A stretch of 64,000 bases of DNA from Streptomyces sp. NBC_00286. GTDB taxonomy: Bacteria; Actinomycetota; Actinomycetes; Streptomycetales; Streptomycetaceae. Location: NCBI RefSeq assembly GCF_036173125.1, contig NZ_CP108054.1, forward strand, positions 5,919,001-5,983,000, read 5' to 3'. Shown here piece after piece: positions 15,471 to 23,852 of the stretch. A model generated the notes under the pieces. That model was not told the origin of the DNA. It was given only the letters and a program-made list of their open reading frames with translations, and did no database searches. The translations under genes were made by a program, and so were the position numbers. Position 1 is the first letter of the stretch. Every line of letters starts with the position of its first letter.

Positions 15471-15486
15471 CGTGAAATGAGTCACG
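15471..15486. promoter_or_regulatory. candidate Crp-binding palindrome
   Basis: CGTGAAATGAGTCACG is a near-perfect palindrome and contains GTG-N6-GTCAC, the form reported for Streptomyces Crp sites. It lies about 210 bases before the c-di-AMP leader of the LysM hydrolase gene, the same order known for resuscitation-promoting-factor genes. The rest of 15218-15680 shows no gene; no clear -10/-35 pair was picked out. Confidence 0.45.
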
Positions 15487-15682
15487 TTCGGGTGGATTGG
15501 GCGTTGAGGGGGTGCCTCGACAACTTCTGCTTTGCAGAACGTAAGTTGAGAGTCGCGTTCCGGAATAATCGGGCGATTTACCCTTCCTTTTGGCGAGTTC
15601 ATAAGGGGCGCACCGGGATTTCGAGGCTTGTTTCGGGTGTGTGCTCTCGCATACGTTCTCGTCTCGATCCGGACGGAACGCC

Positions 15683-15846
15683 TAATCCTGCCGCCGCTCC
15701 GGAACCCCATTCATCCACGCGCTATGGCAGGAGCGGGGGACCCAGGTAAGTCGCCGATCCGGGCAACCGGAGCGGCTTGGGGTGAAGTCGCGCTCACTGC
15801 GCGGCCGGGCAGCTCCCGCCCGAACCCGACAGCTCACCTCGCAGGC
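15683..15846 (+). promoter_or_regulatory. c-di-AMP (ydaO-yuaA type) riboswitch leader
   Basis: The stretch holds the hallmark blocks of this leader in order: AATCCTGCCGCCGCTCCGGA, GGCAGGAGCGGGGGACCCAG, GTAAGTCGCC, GGCTTGGGGTGAAG, GCCGGGCAGCTCCCGCCCGA and CCGACAGCTCACCTCGCAGG. It ends about 20 bases before the start of a LysM/transglycosylase-like gene. In actinobacteria this class precedes cell-wall hydrolase genes and turns expression off when c-di-AMP is high. Confidence 0.9.
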
Positions 15847-15864
15847 GCCGGAGAGGAATTCGTC

Positions 15865-16602
15865 ATGCCCGCACGAGGTAAGCACCGCCGTACGAGAGTC
15901 AGCCGCATCGCCCGCGCCTTCGTCCCCGTAGGAACGGGTGGAGTCGCGCTCGCCCTCCCGTTCGTGGCGGTGAGCGGTGCCCACGCCGCCCAGCCGGCGG
16001 GGCAGGTCACGCAGGTTGCTGAGGCCGCGGTTCCGCAGGTCGAGCTCGTCACGCACAAGGTGGCCAAGGGCGACACCTTGACCAAGATCGCCAAGAAGCA
16101 TGGCACGAGCGGTGGTTGGCAGGGGCTGTACAAGGCCAACCGTGCGGTCATCGGAAACAACCCGTCGCTGATCAAGCCCGGTCTCACGCTGACCGTCGGT
16201 ACGAAGAAGGCGGCCGCGAGCCCGGCCGCCGCCAAGTCCACGGCGCCCGCCGCTGCCACGCAAGCCGCCGCGAAGACGTACTCGAACGACCTCGACGGTT
16301 GGATCAAGGCAGCGCTCGACATCATGGCCCAGAACGGGATTCCGGGCTCGTACGACGGCATCCACCGCAACGTCATGCGCGAGTCGTCCGGCAATCCGCA
16401 GGCCATCAACAACTGGGACTCCAACGCCGCGGCCGGCACCCCGTCCAAGGGCCTCCTGCAGACCATCGACCCGACCTTCAGGGCCTACCACGTGCCCGGC
16501 ACGTCGACAGACCCCTTCGACCCGGTCGCCAACATCGTGGCCGCCTGCAACTACGCCGCCGACCGATACGGCTCGATCGACAACGTCAACGGCCCTTACT
16601 GA
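15865..16602 (+). CDS. secreted LysM protein with lytic-transglycosylase-like domain
   Basis: 245 residues starting at ATG 15865 after GGAGAGGAA; the upstream open frame is riboswitch sequence. A signal peptide (RIARAFVPVGTGGVALALPFVAVSGAHA) is followed by a LysM motif (THKVAKGDTLTKIAKKHG to KPGLTLTVG, ~60-112), an Ala-rich linker and a C-terminal SLT/Swl-type domain with catalytic-type Glu in RESSGNPQAIN, then SKGLLQTIDPTF and ADRYGS. It probably cleaves peptidoglycan outside the cell during growth or germination. Control by c-di-AMP is predicted from the leader and by Crp from the palindrome at 15471. Confidence 0.88.
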   Translation: MPARGKHRRTRVSRIARAFVPVGTGGVALALPFVAVSGAHAAQPAGQVTQVAEAAVPQVELVTHKVAKGDTLTKIAKKHGTSGGWQGLYKANRAVIGNNPSLIKPGLTLTVGTKKAAASPAAAKSTAPAAATQAAAKTYSNDLDGWIKAALDIMAQNGIPGSYDGIHRNVMRESSGNPQAINNWDSNAAAGTPSKGLLQTIDPTFRAYHVPGTSTDPFDPVANIVAACNYAADRYGSIDNVNGPY

Positions 16603-16679
16603 TCGGGTGTCTGGACCTGTGGGGCGGCCTAGGCACCGGATCAGCTGAGCACCCCATGGGTCGGCCGATCGGCGACAGG

Positions 16680-16715
16680 GTGAATGCCCGGCCCTGTGAT
16701 GGGCCGGGCATTCAC
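16680..16715. terminator. 14-bp perfect hairpin between convergent genes
   Basis: GTGAATGCCCGGCC and GGCCGGGCATTCAC pair around an 8-base loop. The hairpin sits between the ends of the LysM hydrolase (+) and the Rpn-like gene (-) and can serve both. Confidence 0.8.
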
Positions 16716-16724
16716 CGTCGATCG

Positions 16725-17603
16725 TCAGCCTTTCATGTCCCCGAACAGATCTTCGGCAGTGGCGGCCGTGACGGAGCGCTTGAGCCAGGCTCGGAGGGTT
16801 TCCACTTCGGTGCAGTCCGTGATGCGCGCGCGTACGTCGTCTGGGACCTCGATGCCGCGCTCGCTCAGGATCAGCAGGATGTCCTCGGCATGGCCCTCGA
16901 CGCGGCCTTCCGCGCGCAGGCGCTGGGAGGTCTCCGAGCGGAAGAAGGAGAGGTCGACGGACATCAATTGCCTCCAGGTGTTGGCGGCCGGGGCGGTCCC
17001 GAGGCCGAGTTCGGTGAATTCGGCGAAGATCCTCGCGGTCTCTTCGTCGACGGTCTTCAGAGCGGCGGCCAGGGCTTTCAGTATGGCAGCGGCGTTGACG
17101 TCCTTGCCATGCGTGATGGCGGAGAGTGTCGCCAGGGGGATGTCGCGGGCCGCAGTGGACGGGTCGGTGATGGCGGGGACGTTGTGCGGGCCCAGAACGA
17201 GGGGACGCAGTGTGAGAGTGCGCCACTGGCTGGGCCCGATCGTGATGGGTTCGGCGGCCCAGGCGGCGGTGGCCTTGTCCTGGCAGGTGACAAGCAAGAC
17301 GGGCGGGATGCGGTACTTCGCGTAGAGGTGGGCGATGTGGTAAGCCCAGCTTGCGTGCTTCTTCGGGTCTCTCTTGCCCTGGGCTTCGACGACCAGGAGA
17401 TGGCTTTCGCCGGAGGCGGTGTCGAGCCTGAGGAGCGTGTCCACGCGCCGTTCCAGTGGCTTGATCTCCGTGAGATCAGTGGGCATGAGGGACACCGCGA
17501 CCGGGTCCGGAAACGGGAGATCCAGGGTCCGGAAGGTCCGCGCGAAGGCGCCGGGGTCCTCCTGGAAGAGGCGGTGCATCGCCTCGTGGGATGAGCTGAC
17601 CAT
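16725..17603 (-). CDS. Rpn/YhgA-like PD-(D/E)XK family protein
   Basis: 292 residues. The nuclease core is visible as LERRVDTLLRLDT followed by HLLVVEAQGKRDPKK, giving the D...ExQ/K arrangement of Rpn-type PD-(D/E)XK proteins (often labelled transposase, putative YhgA-like). The C-terminal ~70 residues (GRVEGHAEDILLILSERGIE, ARITDCTEVETLRAWLKR) are the helical tail typical of actinobacterial members. It is monocistronic and convergent with the LysM gene. Activity on DNA is expected from the family but not shown; no terminal repeats are present, so it is not treated as a mobile element. Confidence 0.75.
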   Translation of the reverse strand: MVSSSHEAMHRLFQEDPGAFARTFRTLDLPFPDPVAVSLMPTDLTEIKPLERRVDTLLRLDTASGESHLLVVEAQGKRDPKKHASWAYHIAHLYAKYRIPPVLLVTCQDKATAAWAAEPITIGPSQWRTLTLRPLVLGPHNVPAITDPSTAARDIPLATLSAITHGKDVNAAAILKALAAALKTVDEETARIFAEFTELGLGTAPAANTWRQLMSVDLSFFRSETSQRLRAEGRVEGHAEDILLILSERGIEVPDDVRARITDCTEVETLRAWLKRSVTAATAEDLFGDMKG

Positions 17604-17685
17604 GTGACGGACGGTAGTGACGGCACGTCAAGCCGGACGGGAATATGCCGTTGGCTCACTCGTAAGGATGATCAGCGGCAAGCGT

Positions 17686-17717
17686 CCGGCCCCGGGCAGC
17701 CAGGTACCCGGGGCCGG
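17686..17717 (-). terminator. 11-bp perfect hairpin after two lipoprotein genes
   Basis: CCGGCCCCGGG pairs with CCCGGGGCCGG around a 10-base loop just past the stop of the 17735 lipoprotein gene; a short GGGGCC run follows to about 17730. Confidence 0.7.
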
Positions 17718-17734
17718 GGCCGGGGCCGGAGCCC

Positions 17735-18448
17735 TCAACCAAGCTTCGCGTTCTGGGCCTTGGCCACGACGGAGGCGACCTTGGTGTCGCTGGGCCTGGA
17801 GTCCGCGATGGCCCAGCCGTTCACCGCGTAGTAGACGGCGATCACGTCGTCGCGGCGTACGGCTGCCGAGTGGACCGTGTGGGTGACGCCCCTGAACGTC
17901 AACGTGGCCTTGAAGGCCAGGGACTCGTCGCCCGCCGGGTCCGCCTTCTCGGCCGTAACCGAGTCGAACGCGCTCGTGTTGTTTTTCGCCTTGGCCGTGA
18001 AGCCGGTGCCGCAGGAGTCCACCGCCTTGGTGAGGCCGGCCATGGCGGACTCCGCCTTGCCGGCCTCGTAGGCGTTGAGCGTGACATACGTGTGGCTGTT
18101 GACGTTCTTCGAAGCCACTCGATTGAGGTCGGCCTGCGCCTCGCCGACGGGGAGTTGGCTCATCGCGTACGCCAGTGGGGCGCACACCTTCTTGTCGAGG
18201 GTGACCTCGTCCTGGGACTTGGCGAAGAGGTACTCCTCGCTGCTCTTCTCAACGTTGTAGCCGGGGACGTCCGCCTTGGTGATCGCGAGCTTCGCGAGCC
18301 GCTCGGCCGGGCTCGGCCCCGTCGGGGTCGGCTTGGGCGTGTCGGCGGCGGCCGCGTCCGTCTCCGAGTCACCGCCTCCGCAGGCGGTCAGGCCGGTGAG
18401 TACGGCTATGGAGAGGGCGCCGGCGGTCAGGGCAGCGGATCTCTTCAT
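17735..18448 (-). CDS. lipoprotein of unknown function
   Basis: 237 residues with lipoprotein signal (ALSIAVLTGLTACGGG), an Asp/Pro/Thr linker and a ~175-residue extracellular domain. That domain has two cysteines (KVCAPLAYAMSQL and DSCGTGFTAKAK) likely to form a disulfide, and reads LAITKADVPGYNVEKSSEEY near its start, recalling the sensor-type domains of mycobacterial LppH/PknH, though weakly. It lies 45 bases after another lipoprotein gene and is probably co-transcribed with it. Confidence 0.75.
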   Translation of the reverse strand: MKRSAALTAGALSIAVLTGLTACGGGDSETDAAAADTPKPTPTGPSPAERLAKLAITKADVPGYNVEKSSEEYLFAKSQDEVTLDKKVCAPLAYAMSQLPVGEAQADLNRVASKNVNSHTYVTLNAYEAGKAESAMAGLTKAVDSCGTGFTAKAKNNTSAFDSVTAEKADPAGDESLAFKATLTFRGVTHTVHSAAVRRDDVIAVYYAVNGWAIADSRPSDTKVASVVAKAQNAKLG

Positions 18449-18493
18449 TCCTCTTCCTTTCCTTATCGATGGCTGCCGGTGGAAGCAACTGCC

Positions 18494-19096
18494 CTACTGG
18501 CCGGGGAACTTCCAGATGAACGGTTCCCCGTCCTCCTCCGCCCAGCGGACCTCCATCTCCTTGGCGTTCGCCGGGATCAGGTACGAGTCGCAGAAGGTGT
18601 GGCTCTCGCCCGTCTTCCAGCTCTCGACGTCGTACGGGTCCTCGCAGCCGGGCGCGTCGTCGGCGGCGCCGATGAGCAGGGCGCCCCGCTTGCCGTCCGC
18701 CCAGATGCTGGTGCCGTCGGCCGCGTCGGAGTCGGACGTCAGGGCCGGGCCGCCCTTGTGCGTGAACTTGAGGTGCGCGACCGCGAGCACCATGCCCTTG
18801 GCCTCCGCCTTGTCCTGCACCAGTTCCTGGGCCTCGGCCTCGGTGCCGACGTCCACCTTCATGGCGGTGATGTCGTACGTGACCTTGCCGTCCTCTTCCT
18901 CGACCTTGCCCTCGGCGCTCTCGCCCGTGGCCATCTCGCCACCGGAGGCCGCCTCGGCCGGAGTTGCCGCCGCCTCCGGCTTGGTAGCGGGCTCCTTCGC
19001 GTCGGCCTTGTCCTCCCCGCCGCCGCACGCCGTCAGCGCGAGCGCGAGAACGGCGACGGGCGCGGCGACGCGCAGGGCGGTTTTCTGGTGCAGCAA
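18494..19096 (-). CDS. lipoprotein of unknown function
   Basis: 200 residues from TTG 19096, which has AGGAG upstream and starts directly at the signal peptide (LHQKTALRVAAPVAVLALALTACGGG); the frame is open to 19243 but that stretch is a low-complexity repeat. The LTAC lipobox is followed by a Glu/Ala-rich linker and a domain with two cysteines (PGCEDPYDVESW and HTFCDSYLIP) and a mixed beta pattern. The two lipoprotein genes face away from the Tad operon. Function unknown. Confidence 0.75.
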   Translation of the reverse strand: MLHQKTALRVAAPVAVLALALTACGGGEDKADAKEPATKPEAAATPAEAASGGEMATGESAEGKVEEEDGKVTYDITAMKVDVGTEAEAQELVQDKAEAKGMVLAVAHLKFTHKGGPALTSDSDAADGTSIWADGKRGALLIGAADDAPGCEDPYDVESWKTGESHTFCDSYLIPANAKEMEVRWAEEDGEPFIWKFPGQ

Positions 19097-19874
19097 GACA
19101 AGCTCCTTGTGGGTGTTGTGATTGTGGGGGGATCTACTCGCGCAGGCCGCACAGCGGTACGGCGCCACAACGGCACGGCACCACAGCGGCATGGCCACAA
19201 CGCGGAACAGCCACAGCGACAGCCACAGCCGCGGCACAGCCACACAGCGCTACGCGGTCGGAGGTGCCGATTCCGATGCCGGTGCTCTACGGGGCTGCAA
19301 GCCACCGGAGTTGCACCAGGAAAGGCCCAACTGCTCGTCGGGCAGACGACGTTCCCCGTGCGCGGACCCGCTCGATCTCGAAGCGGGAACGCGGTCAACA
19401 GATCCTGGGGTACCGCCCCTCACGCTGTCAACAAGGCTGAACACTCACCGTCACCGGAGGTGCGAGGGCGCAGTCACGGTGCACCCTCCGACCTGGAAGG
19501 TCATCCCGCGGCCCACACCGCCCTCTCCTTGACTCGTGAGTAGTTCGTGCAGGAACGGTGGCCTCCGCATGACGATCACGTGTCTCGCGGACGTCACGCC
19601 GTTCGCGCTCGCACAGCAGAACCTGCTCAGGAAGGCCCGTACTCAACGGGGAACCAACCGGCCTACGTTGCGCGTGGATAACGTCGAGTCCTGTGAGGTT
19701 CGCGATCGTTGGCGCGCCTTGAGGGGCTTATGCGCCCCTGATACGGTGCGATGACTTGACACTCATTCCAGCACTCAAGTCGCTGGTTATTCGGCCAGGT
19801 CGGGCGGTACGCCCGATGCCGAATGGAGTGTCCCAAATGACGGAAACCTTCTTGGGTGTACGGGGAGCGGTTGC
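19097..19874. other. long intergenic region before the Tad operon
   Basis: About 780 bases with no supported gene, between divergent lipoprotein and cpaB genes. The first part (19144-19250) is a degenerate CCACA/ACAGC-rich repeat. A TTGACA at 19756-19761 could be a -35 element for the Tad operon, but no matching -10 box is clear. Short frames at 19536-19754 and on the opposite strand have no ribosome site or protein-like content. Confidence 0.5.
19144..19250. repeat. degenerate CCACA/ACAGC-rich repeat tract
   Basis: Units such as GCCACAA, CCACAGC and GGCACAGCC recur every 8-20 bases across about 100 bases. The composition differs from the flanks and the tract lies in the leader or promoter zone of the 18494 lipoprotein gene. 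Confidence 0.6.
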
Positions 19875-20597
19875 GTGAAGATCCAAGAGCGTACGGGGGC
19901 GGGTAACAACCGTTCCGCGGCGCCGGCTCAGCCGGCCATGGGTGAGCGTCTTCCCACGCCACCTCGCGAGCGCAAACCGGCACTCGCCGCTCTCGCCGTG
20001 CTGCTCATCCTGGTCGGAGCGCTGGGGGCGACGATGCTCGTGCTGCGGGCCGGGGATCGTGTCGAGGTCATCCAGGTGACGAAGACCCTCCAGGCCGGCG
20101 AGGCCGTCGACGACAGCAACATCACCTCCGTCCTGGTCGCGGAAGACTCCAGCATCAAGTACGTCCGCTGGGAGCAGCGCGAGACCCTGAAGACCCTCAA
20201 GGCCAAGTCGCCCATCTACGCGGGCACTGTCGTCGTCGGCCAGATGTTCGGGGCGAAGTCCTCCCTCCCCGCAGGCAAGGCCTCTGTAGGCCTCGCCCTC
20301 AAGGAGGGCCAGTACCCGTCCAACATCAAGCCCGGCGATATCGTCGCCGCCTACCGCGCCAGCAAGACCAGCACCGGCTCCAACTCCGACAACAACTCGT
20401 CCGGCGGCACCGCCACAGGCACCGACACCCTCCTCGTCGACAACGCGCGCGTGAATACAAAGAGCAGCGGCGACGACGCCACCATCAGCACCGGCAACAT
20501 CTCGGTCACGGTGCTCGTAGACCAGGACGACGTCCCCGCCCTCACCCAGGCCGCCGCCGCAGGCGAGGTCGCCGTCGTCCTCGTGCCCGGCAACTAA
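19875..20597 (+). CDS. cpaB: CpaB/RcpC-like Tad pilus assembly protein
   Basis: 240 residues, GTG start eight bases after GGGGAG. One N-terminal membrane anchor (ALAALAVLLILVGALGATML) is followed by an SAF domain (IQVTKTLQAGEAVDDSNITS, LKAKSPIYAGTVVVGQM) and a later segment (KPGDIVAAYRASK, SVTVLVDQDDVPALTQAA) as in CpaB. The family helps build the outer part of the Tad pilus; in this monoderm it would act at the outer face of the membrane. It is first in a nine-gene run on this strand and 23 bases before the TadZ-like gene. Confidence 0.85.
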   Translation: MKIQERTGAGNNRSAAPAQPAMGERLPTPPRERKPALAALAVLLILVGALGATMLVLRAGDRVEVIQVTKTLQAGEAVDDSNITSVLVAEDSSIKYVRWEQRETLKTLKAKSPIYAGTVVVGQMFGAKSSLPAGKASVGLALKEGQYPSNIKPGDIVAAYRASKTSTGSNSDNNSSGGTATGTDTLLVDNARVNTKSSGDDATISTGNISVTVLVDQDDVPALTQAAAAGEVAVVLVPGN

Positions 20598-20620
20598 GGG
20601 CGAGAGAGACAACAAGAGAC

Positions 20621-21472
20621 ATGGCGCTCATCGCTCTCGCCGCCGACAAGGGTTCCCCCGGCGTCACCACGGCCGCCGTCGCCCTCGCCGCGGTCTGGCC
20701 CCGCCGGGCTCTGCTGGCGGAGACCGATCCGGCCGGCGGTGACCTGGTGTACCGCAGTGCCGCCGCGCACGGCGGTCCGCTGAACCCCAACACCGGCATG
20801 CTGTCCATCGCCGCCACCGCGCGCCGAGGGCTCGTACCGGATCAACTCTGGGACCACGTACAGCCGTTGAGCGGTGGACTCGAGGTGCTCGTCGGGCTCG
20901 GGAACGCCGAGCAGGCCGCCGGGCTCGCCGGGCTGTGGCCGACCCTCGGCCGGGCCTTCGCTCACCTTGCCGACTCGCCGAACGCGCCCGCCGACGTCAT
21001 CGCCGACTGCGGCCGGGTCGCGGGGGACACCCCCGCCGTCGAGATGTTCTCGCAGGCGGCCCTCGTCCTCCTCATCTCCCGCACCGAGCCGGAGGCCATC
21101 GCGCGCGTACGCGACCGGGCCGCCGCCCTCACCGCCAAGCTGCACGGCGGCGCCCGCGGCGCGGCCTCCCTCGCGACCCCGCTCATCGGCGTCATCCTCA
21201 TCGCCGACCCGGGCGACTCCGCCAAGCTCGTCCACCAGGTCAACGACATGCTGGTGGCCGCGCAGACCGGCGCCCGTGTCGTCGGTACGCTCGCCGACGA
21301 CCCGTCCGGCGCCGACCAGTTGGCCGGACGCAAGCGCGGCCGGCTCGACAAGTCGCTGCTCATCCGCTCGGCGCGCAAGGTGACCGCGGACCTCTACCAG
21401 CAGTTCGGGGCGGCCTGGGCCGTACCGGCCGGTGGGCCGGGCGGGCAGCCCACCGCGGGGGCGGGCCGATGA
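20621..21472 (+). CDS. TadZ/CpaE-like ParA-type protein with degenerate P loop
   Basis: 283 residues. The opening LIALAADKGSPGVTTAAVAL aligns with the deviant Walker A of ParA/MinD proteins (KGGxGKT), but the second Lys is replaced by Val (GVT), so ATP hydrolysis may be lost, as in some TadZ proteins. Later DVIADCGRVAGDT gives the Walker B-like strand and LLISRTEPEAIARVRDR fits the family. TadZ/CpaE places the pilus machine at a cell pole. The stop overlaps the tadA ATG by four bases. Confidence 0.78.
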   Translation: MALIALAADKGSPGVTTAAVALAAVWPRRALLAETDPAGGDLVYRSAAAHGGPLNPNTGMLSIAATARRGLVPDQLWDHVQPLSGGLEVLVGLGNAEQAAGLAGLWPTLGRAFAHLADSPNAPADVIADCGRVAGDTPAVEMFSQAALVLLISRTEPEAIARVRDRAAALTAKLHGGARGAASLATPLIGVILIADPGDSAKLVHQVNDMLVAAQTGARVVGTLADDPSGADQLAGRKRGRLDKSLLIRSARKVTADLYQQFGAAWAVPAGGPGGQPTAGAGR

Positions 21473-22779
21473 CCGCTGTCGACCACCAGCTGGTCAAGCG
21501 GTTCCGGCAGGAGGCCGGTGACCGTATCGCCGAGCAGCGCCGCCTCGACCAGGTCTCCGGCGTCACGCCGATGTCCAGCGAGGACGAGCGGCAGTACGCC
21601 CGCGCGGTCATCGCCCAGATCCTCGAGGAGTACGCCCGTACGGAGATCAACTCCGGTCGTACGCCGCTGGATGCCGAGACCGAGGAGCAGTACGCGGCCG
21701 CCGTGCACGCCGCTCTCTTCGGAGTCGGCCGGCTTCAGCCCCTGCTCGACAATCCCGAGGTCGAGAACATCGACATCAACGGGTACGACCAGGTCTTCGT
21801 CGGATACGCGAACGGCGAGGAGGTCAAGGCCGATCCCGTCGCCGAGAACGACGAGGAGCTCATCGAGCTCATCCAGATCCTCGGCGCGTACTCCGGTCTC
21901 TCCTCCCGGCCCTTCGACTCCGCGAACCCGCAGCTCGACCTGCGGCTGCCGGACGGTTCGCGACTGTCCGCCGTCATGGACGTCACCCGGCGCCCGGCCC
22001 TGTCCATCCGCCGCGCGCGCATGGGCAAGGTCTTCATGTCGGACCTCGTCGGCAACGGGACGCTCACGCCCGAGATCGGGCACTTCCTCGCCTGCGCCGT
22101 CCGGGCCCGTAAGAACATCATGATCGCGGGAGCCACGAACGCCGGTAAGACGACCCTCTTGCGCGCGCTCGCCAACGAGATCCCGCCGCACGAGCGCCTC
22201 ATCACCGTCGAACGCGCCCTGGAGCTCGGCCTCGACCAGTTCCCCGACCTGCACCCGAACGTGGTCGCGTTCGAGGAGCGGCTGCCCAACTCCGAGGGCC
22301 AGGGCGCCATTTCGATGGCCGAGCTCGTCCGCCGGTCGCTGCGTATGAACCCCTCCCGCGTCATCGTCGGTGAGGTCCTCGGCGACGAGATCGTGACCAT
22401 GCTCAACGCGATGTCGCAGGGCAACGACGGCTCGCTGTCCACGATCCACGCGAACAGCTCCAGCGAGGTCTTCAACCGTATTTCGACGTACGCGCTCCAG
22501 GCCAACGAGAGGCTGCCCATCGAGGCCAGCCAGATGCTCGTGGCCGGCGCCGTGAACTTCGTCGTGTTCATCCAGCGGCGCAACAACTACCAGACGGGCG
22601 GCCGACTTCAGCGCATGGTCACCTCGATCCGTGAGGTCAACGGCGTCGACGGACGCGTCCTGTCCAGCGAGGTGTTCGCCGAGACGGCCGACGGCAGGGT
22701 CGTACCGCATGCGCCCATGTCCTGCCTCGACGACCTGGTCGCGCACGGCTATCGCGGGCCCGCCGGGAACTGGGGCTGA
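21469..22779 (+). CDS. tadA: TadA/CpaF secretion ATPase
   Basis: 436 residues; ATG 21469 lies in the stop of the TadZ-like gene (ATGA). The N-terminal part (residues ~30-150) is the three-helix and PAS-like region of CpaF. Then come the Walker A motif (AGATNAGKTTLLRAL, ~220), the Asp box, a Walker B region (MNPSRVIVGEVLGDEIV) and the His box (GSLSTIHANSSSE). It is the hexameric motor that powers pilin polymerisation on the cytoplasmic face, working with TadB and TadC. Confidence 0.93.
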   Translation: MTAVDHQLVKRFRQEAGDRIAEQRRLDQVSGVTPMSSEDERQYARAVIAQILEEYARTEINSGRTPLDAETEEQYAAAVHAALFGVGRLQPLLDNPEVENIDINGYDQVFVGYANGEEVKADPVAENDEELIELIQILGAYSGLSSRPFDSANPQLDLRLPDGSRLSAVMDVTRRPALSIRRARMGKVFMSDLVGNGTLTPEIGHFLACAVRARKNIMIAGATNAGKTTLLRALANEIPPHERLITVERALELGLDQFPDLHPNVVAFEERLPNSEGQGAISMAELVRRSLRMNPSRVIVGEVLGDEIVTMLNAMSQGNDGSLSTIHANSSSEVFNRISTYALQANERLPIEASQMLVAGAVNFVVFIQRRNNYQTGGRLQRMVTSIREVNGVDGRVLSSEVFAETADGRVVPHAPMSCLDDLVAHGYRGPAGNWG

Positions 22780-23852
22780 TGGGGATGACAGAAATGACGT
22801 ACGCGACGGGGGAGATGACGGGGTCGGCCGTGCAGCTTGCCGCGCTGGGCTCGCTCGGCTCCATGGGCGGGCTCTTCTCCACGACGGTGCTGTACGCGCT
22901 GGCGTGCGGGGTCGCCGTCGGCGGCGGGATCGCGCTGTTCGCCGTCGCGGTGCGAGGGCTGCCCGCCAAGCCCGAGCACGAGAAGCACAAGTCCGGGGAA
23001 CGGGCCGGGGAGCTCATCAAGTTCGCCGGTCAGCGCGGTTCGATCGCGGCCGGCGCCGGAATCGTCGTCCTGCTGCTCACCCGCTGGGCGGTGGCCGGTA
23101 TCGCCGCCGCCATACTCGTCTTCTTCTGGGACAAGCTCTTCGGCGGCGCCTCCGAGGAGAAGGCCGCCATGCGCCGCGTAGAAGCGCTGGCGTCCTGGAC
23201 CGAGTCGCTGCGTGACACGATCGCGGGCGCGGTCGGTCTGGAGCAGGCCATCCCGGCGTCCGCGCGCGCGTCCGCCCCCGTACTGCGTCCGCACCTCGAC
23301 GCCCTCGTAGACCGGCTCCGCTCCCGTACGCCGCTGCCCGAGGCCCTGCAGCATCTCGCCGACGAGATCGACGACGCCTCCGCCGACATCATCGTCGCCG
23401 CGCTCATCCTCAACGCGCGGCTGCGCGGCCCGGGTCTGCGCCAAGTCCTCGGGGCGCTCGCCAAGTCGGCGCGCGAGGAGGTCGACATGCGGCAGCGCGT
23501 CATGGCGCAGCGGGCGTCGACTCGGCGGTCCGTACAGATCGTTGTCGCCGTCTCGATCTCCTTCGTGCTCGGACTGTCCATCTTCAACCGCGAGTTCGTC
23601 GAGCCGTACGGCACGGCGATCGGGCAGCTCGTACTCGCCTGCGTCTGCGCCCTGTTCGCGCTCGGTTTCTGGTGGCTGCGCAAACTGTCGACGATCGAGA
23701 CGCCGGAAAGGTTCCTGGTCAGGGACGAGGCGGCGGTCCAGTTCGTACGACCCCGGATGCCGGCCCAGTCGCAGCCGTCACCGTCGGGTCCGGGCCAGGC
23801 GTCGGGTCCGGGCCAGGCGTCGGTTCCGTCCGAAGAGGGGGTGCGTCGCTGA
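22779..23852 (+). CDS. tadB: TadB inner-membrane platform protein
   Basis: 357 residues; start overlaps the tadA stop (TGATG). It has N-terminal helices (VLYALACGVAVGGGIALFAV, AGIVVLLLTRWAVAGIAAAI), a cytoplasmic T2SSF domain (ALASWTESLRDTIAGAVGLE, PLPEALQHLADEIDD) and C-terminal helices (SVQIVVAVSISFVLGLSIF, LVLACVCALFALGFWW). The last residues carry a short SGPGQA tandem repeat. TadB forms the membrane platform with TadC. Confidence 0.88.
   Translation: MGMTEMTYATGEMTGSAVQLAALGSLGSMGGLFSTTVLYALACGVAVGGGIALFAVAVRGLPAKPEHEKHKSGERAGELIKFAGQRGSIAAGAGIVVLLLTRWAVAGIAAAILVFFWDKLFGGASEEKAAMRRVEALASWTESLRDTIAGAVGLEQAIPASARASAPVLRPHLDALVDRLRSRTPLPEALQHLADEIDDASADIIVAALILNARLRGPGLRQVLGALAKSAREEVDMRQRVMAQRASTRRSVQIVVAVSISFVLGLSIFNREFVEPYGTAIGQLVLACVCALFALGFWWLRKLSTIETPERFLVRDEAAVQFVRPRMPAQSQPSPSGPGQASGPGQASVPSEEGVRR

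Noticed and set aside
16725..17603. Treating the Rpn-like gene as a transposase and mobile element
   Set aside because: No inverted repeats or target duplications were seen around it; the family name transposase is historical.
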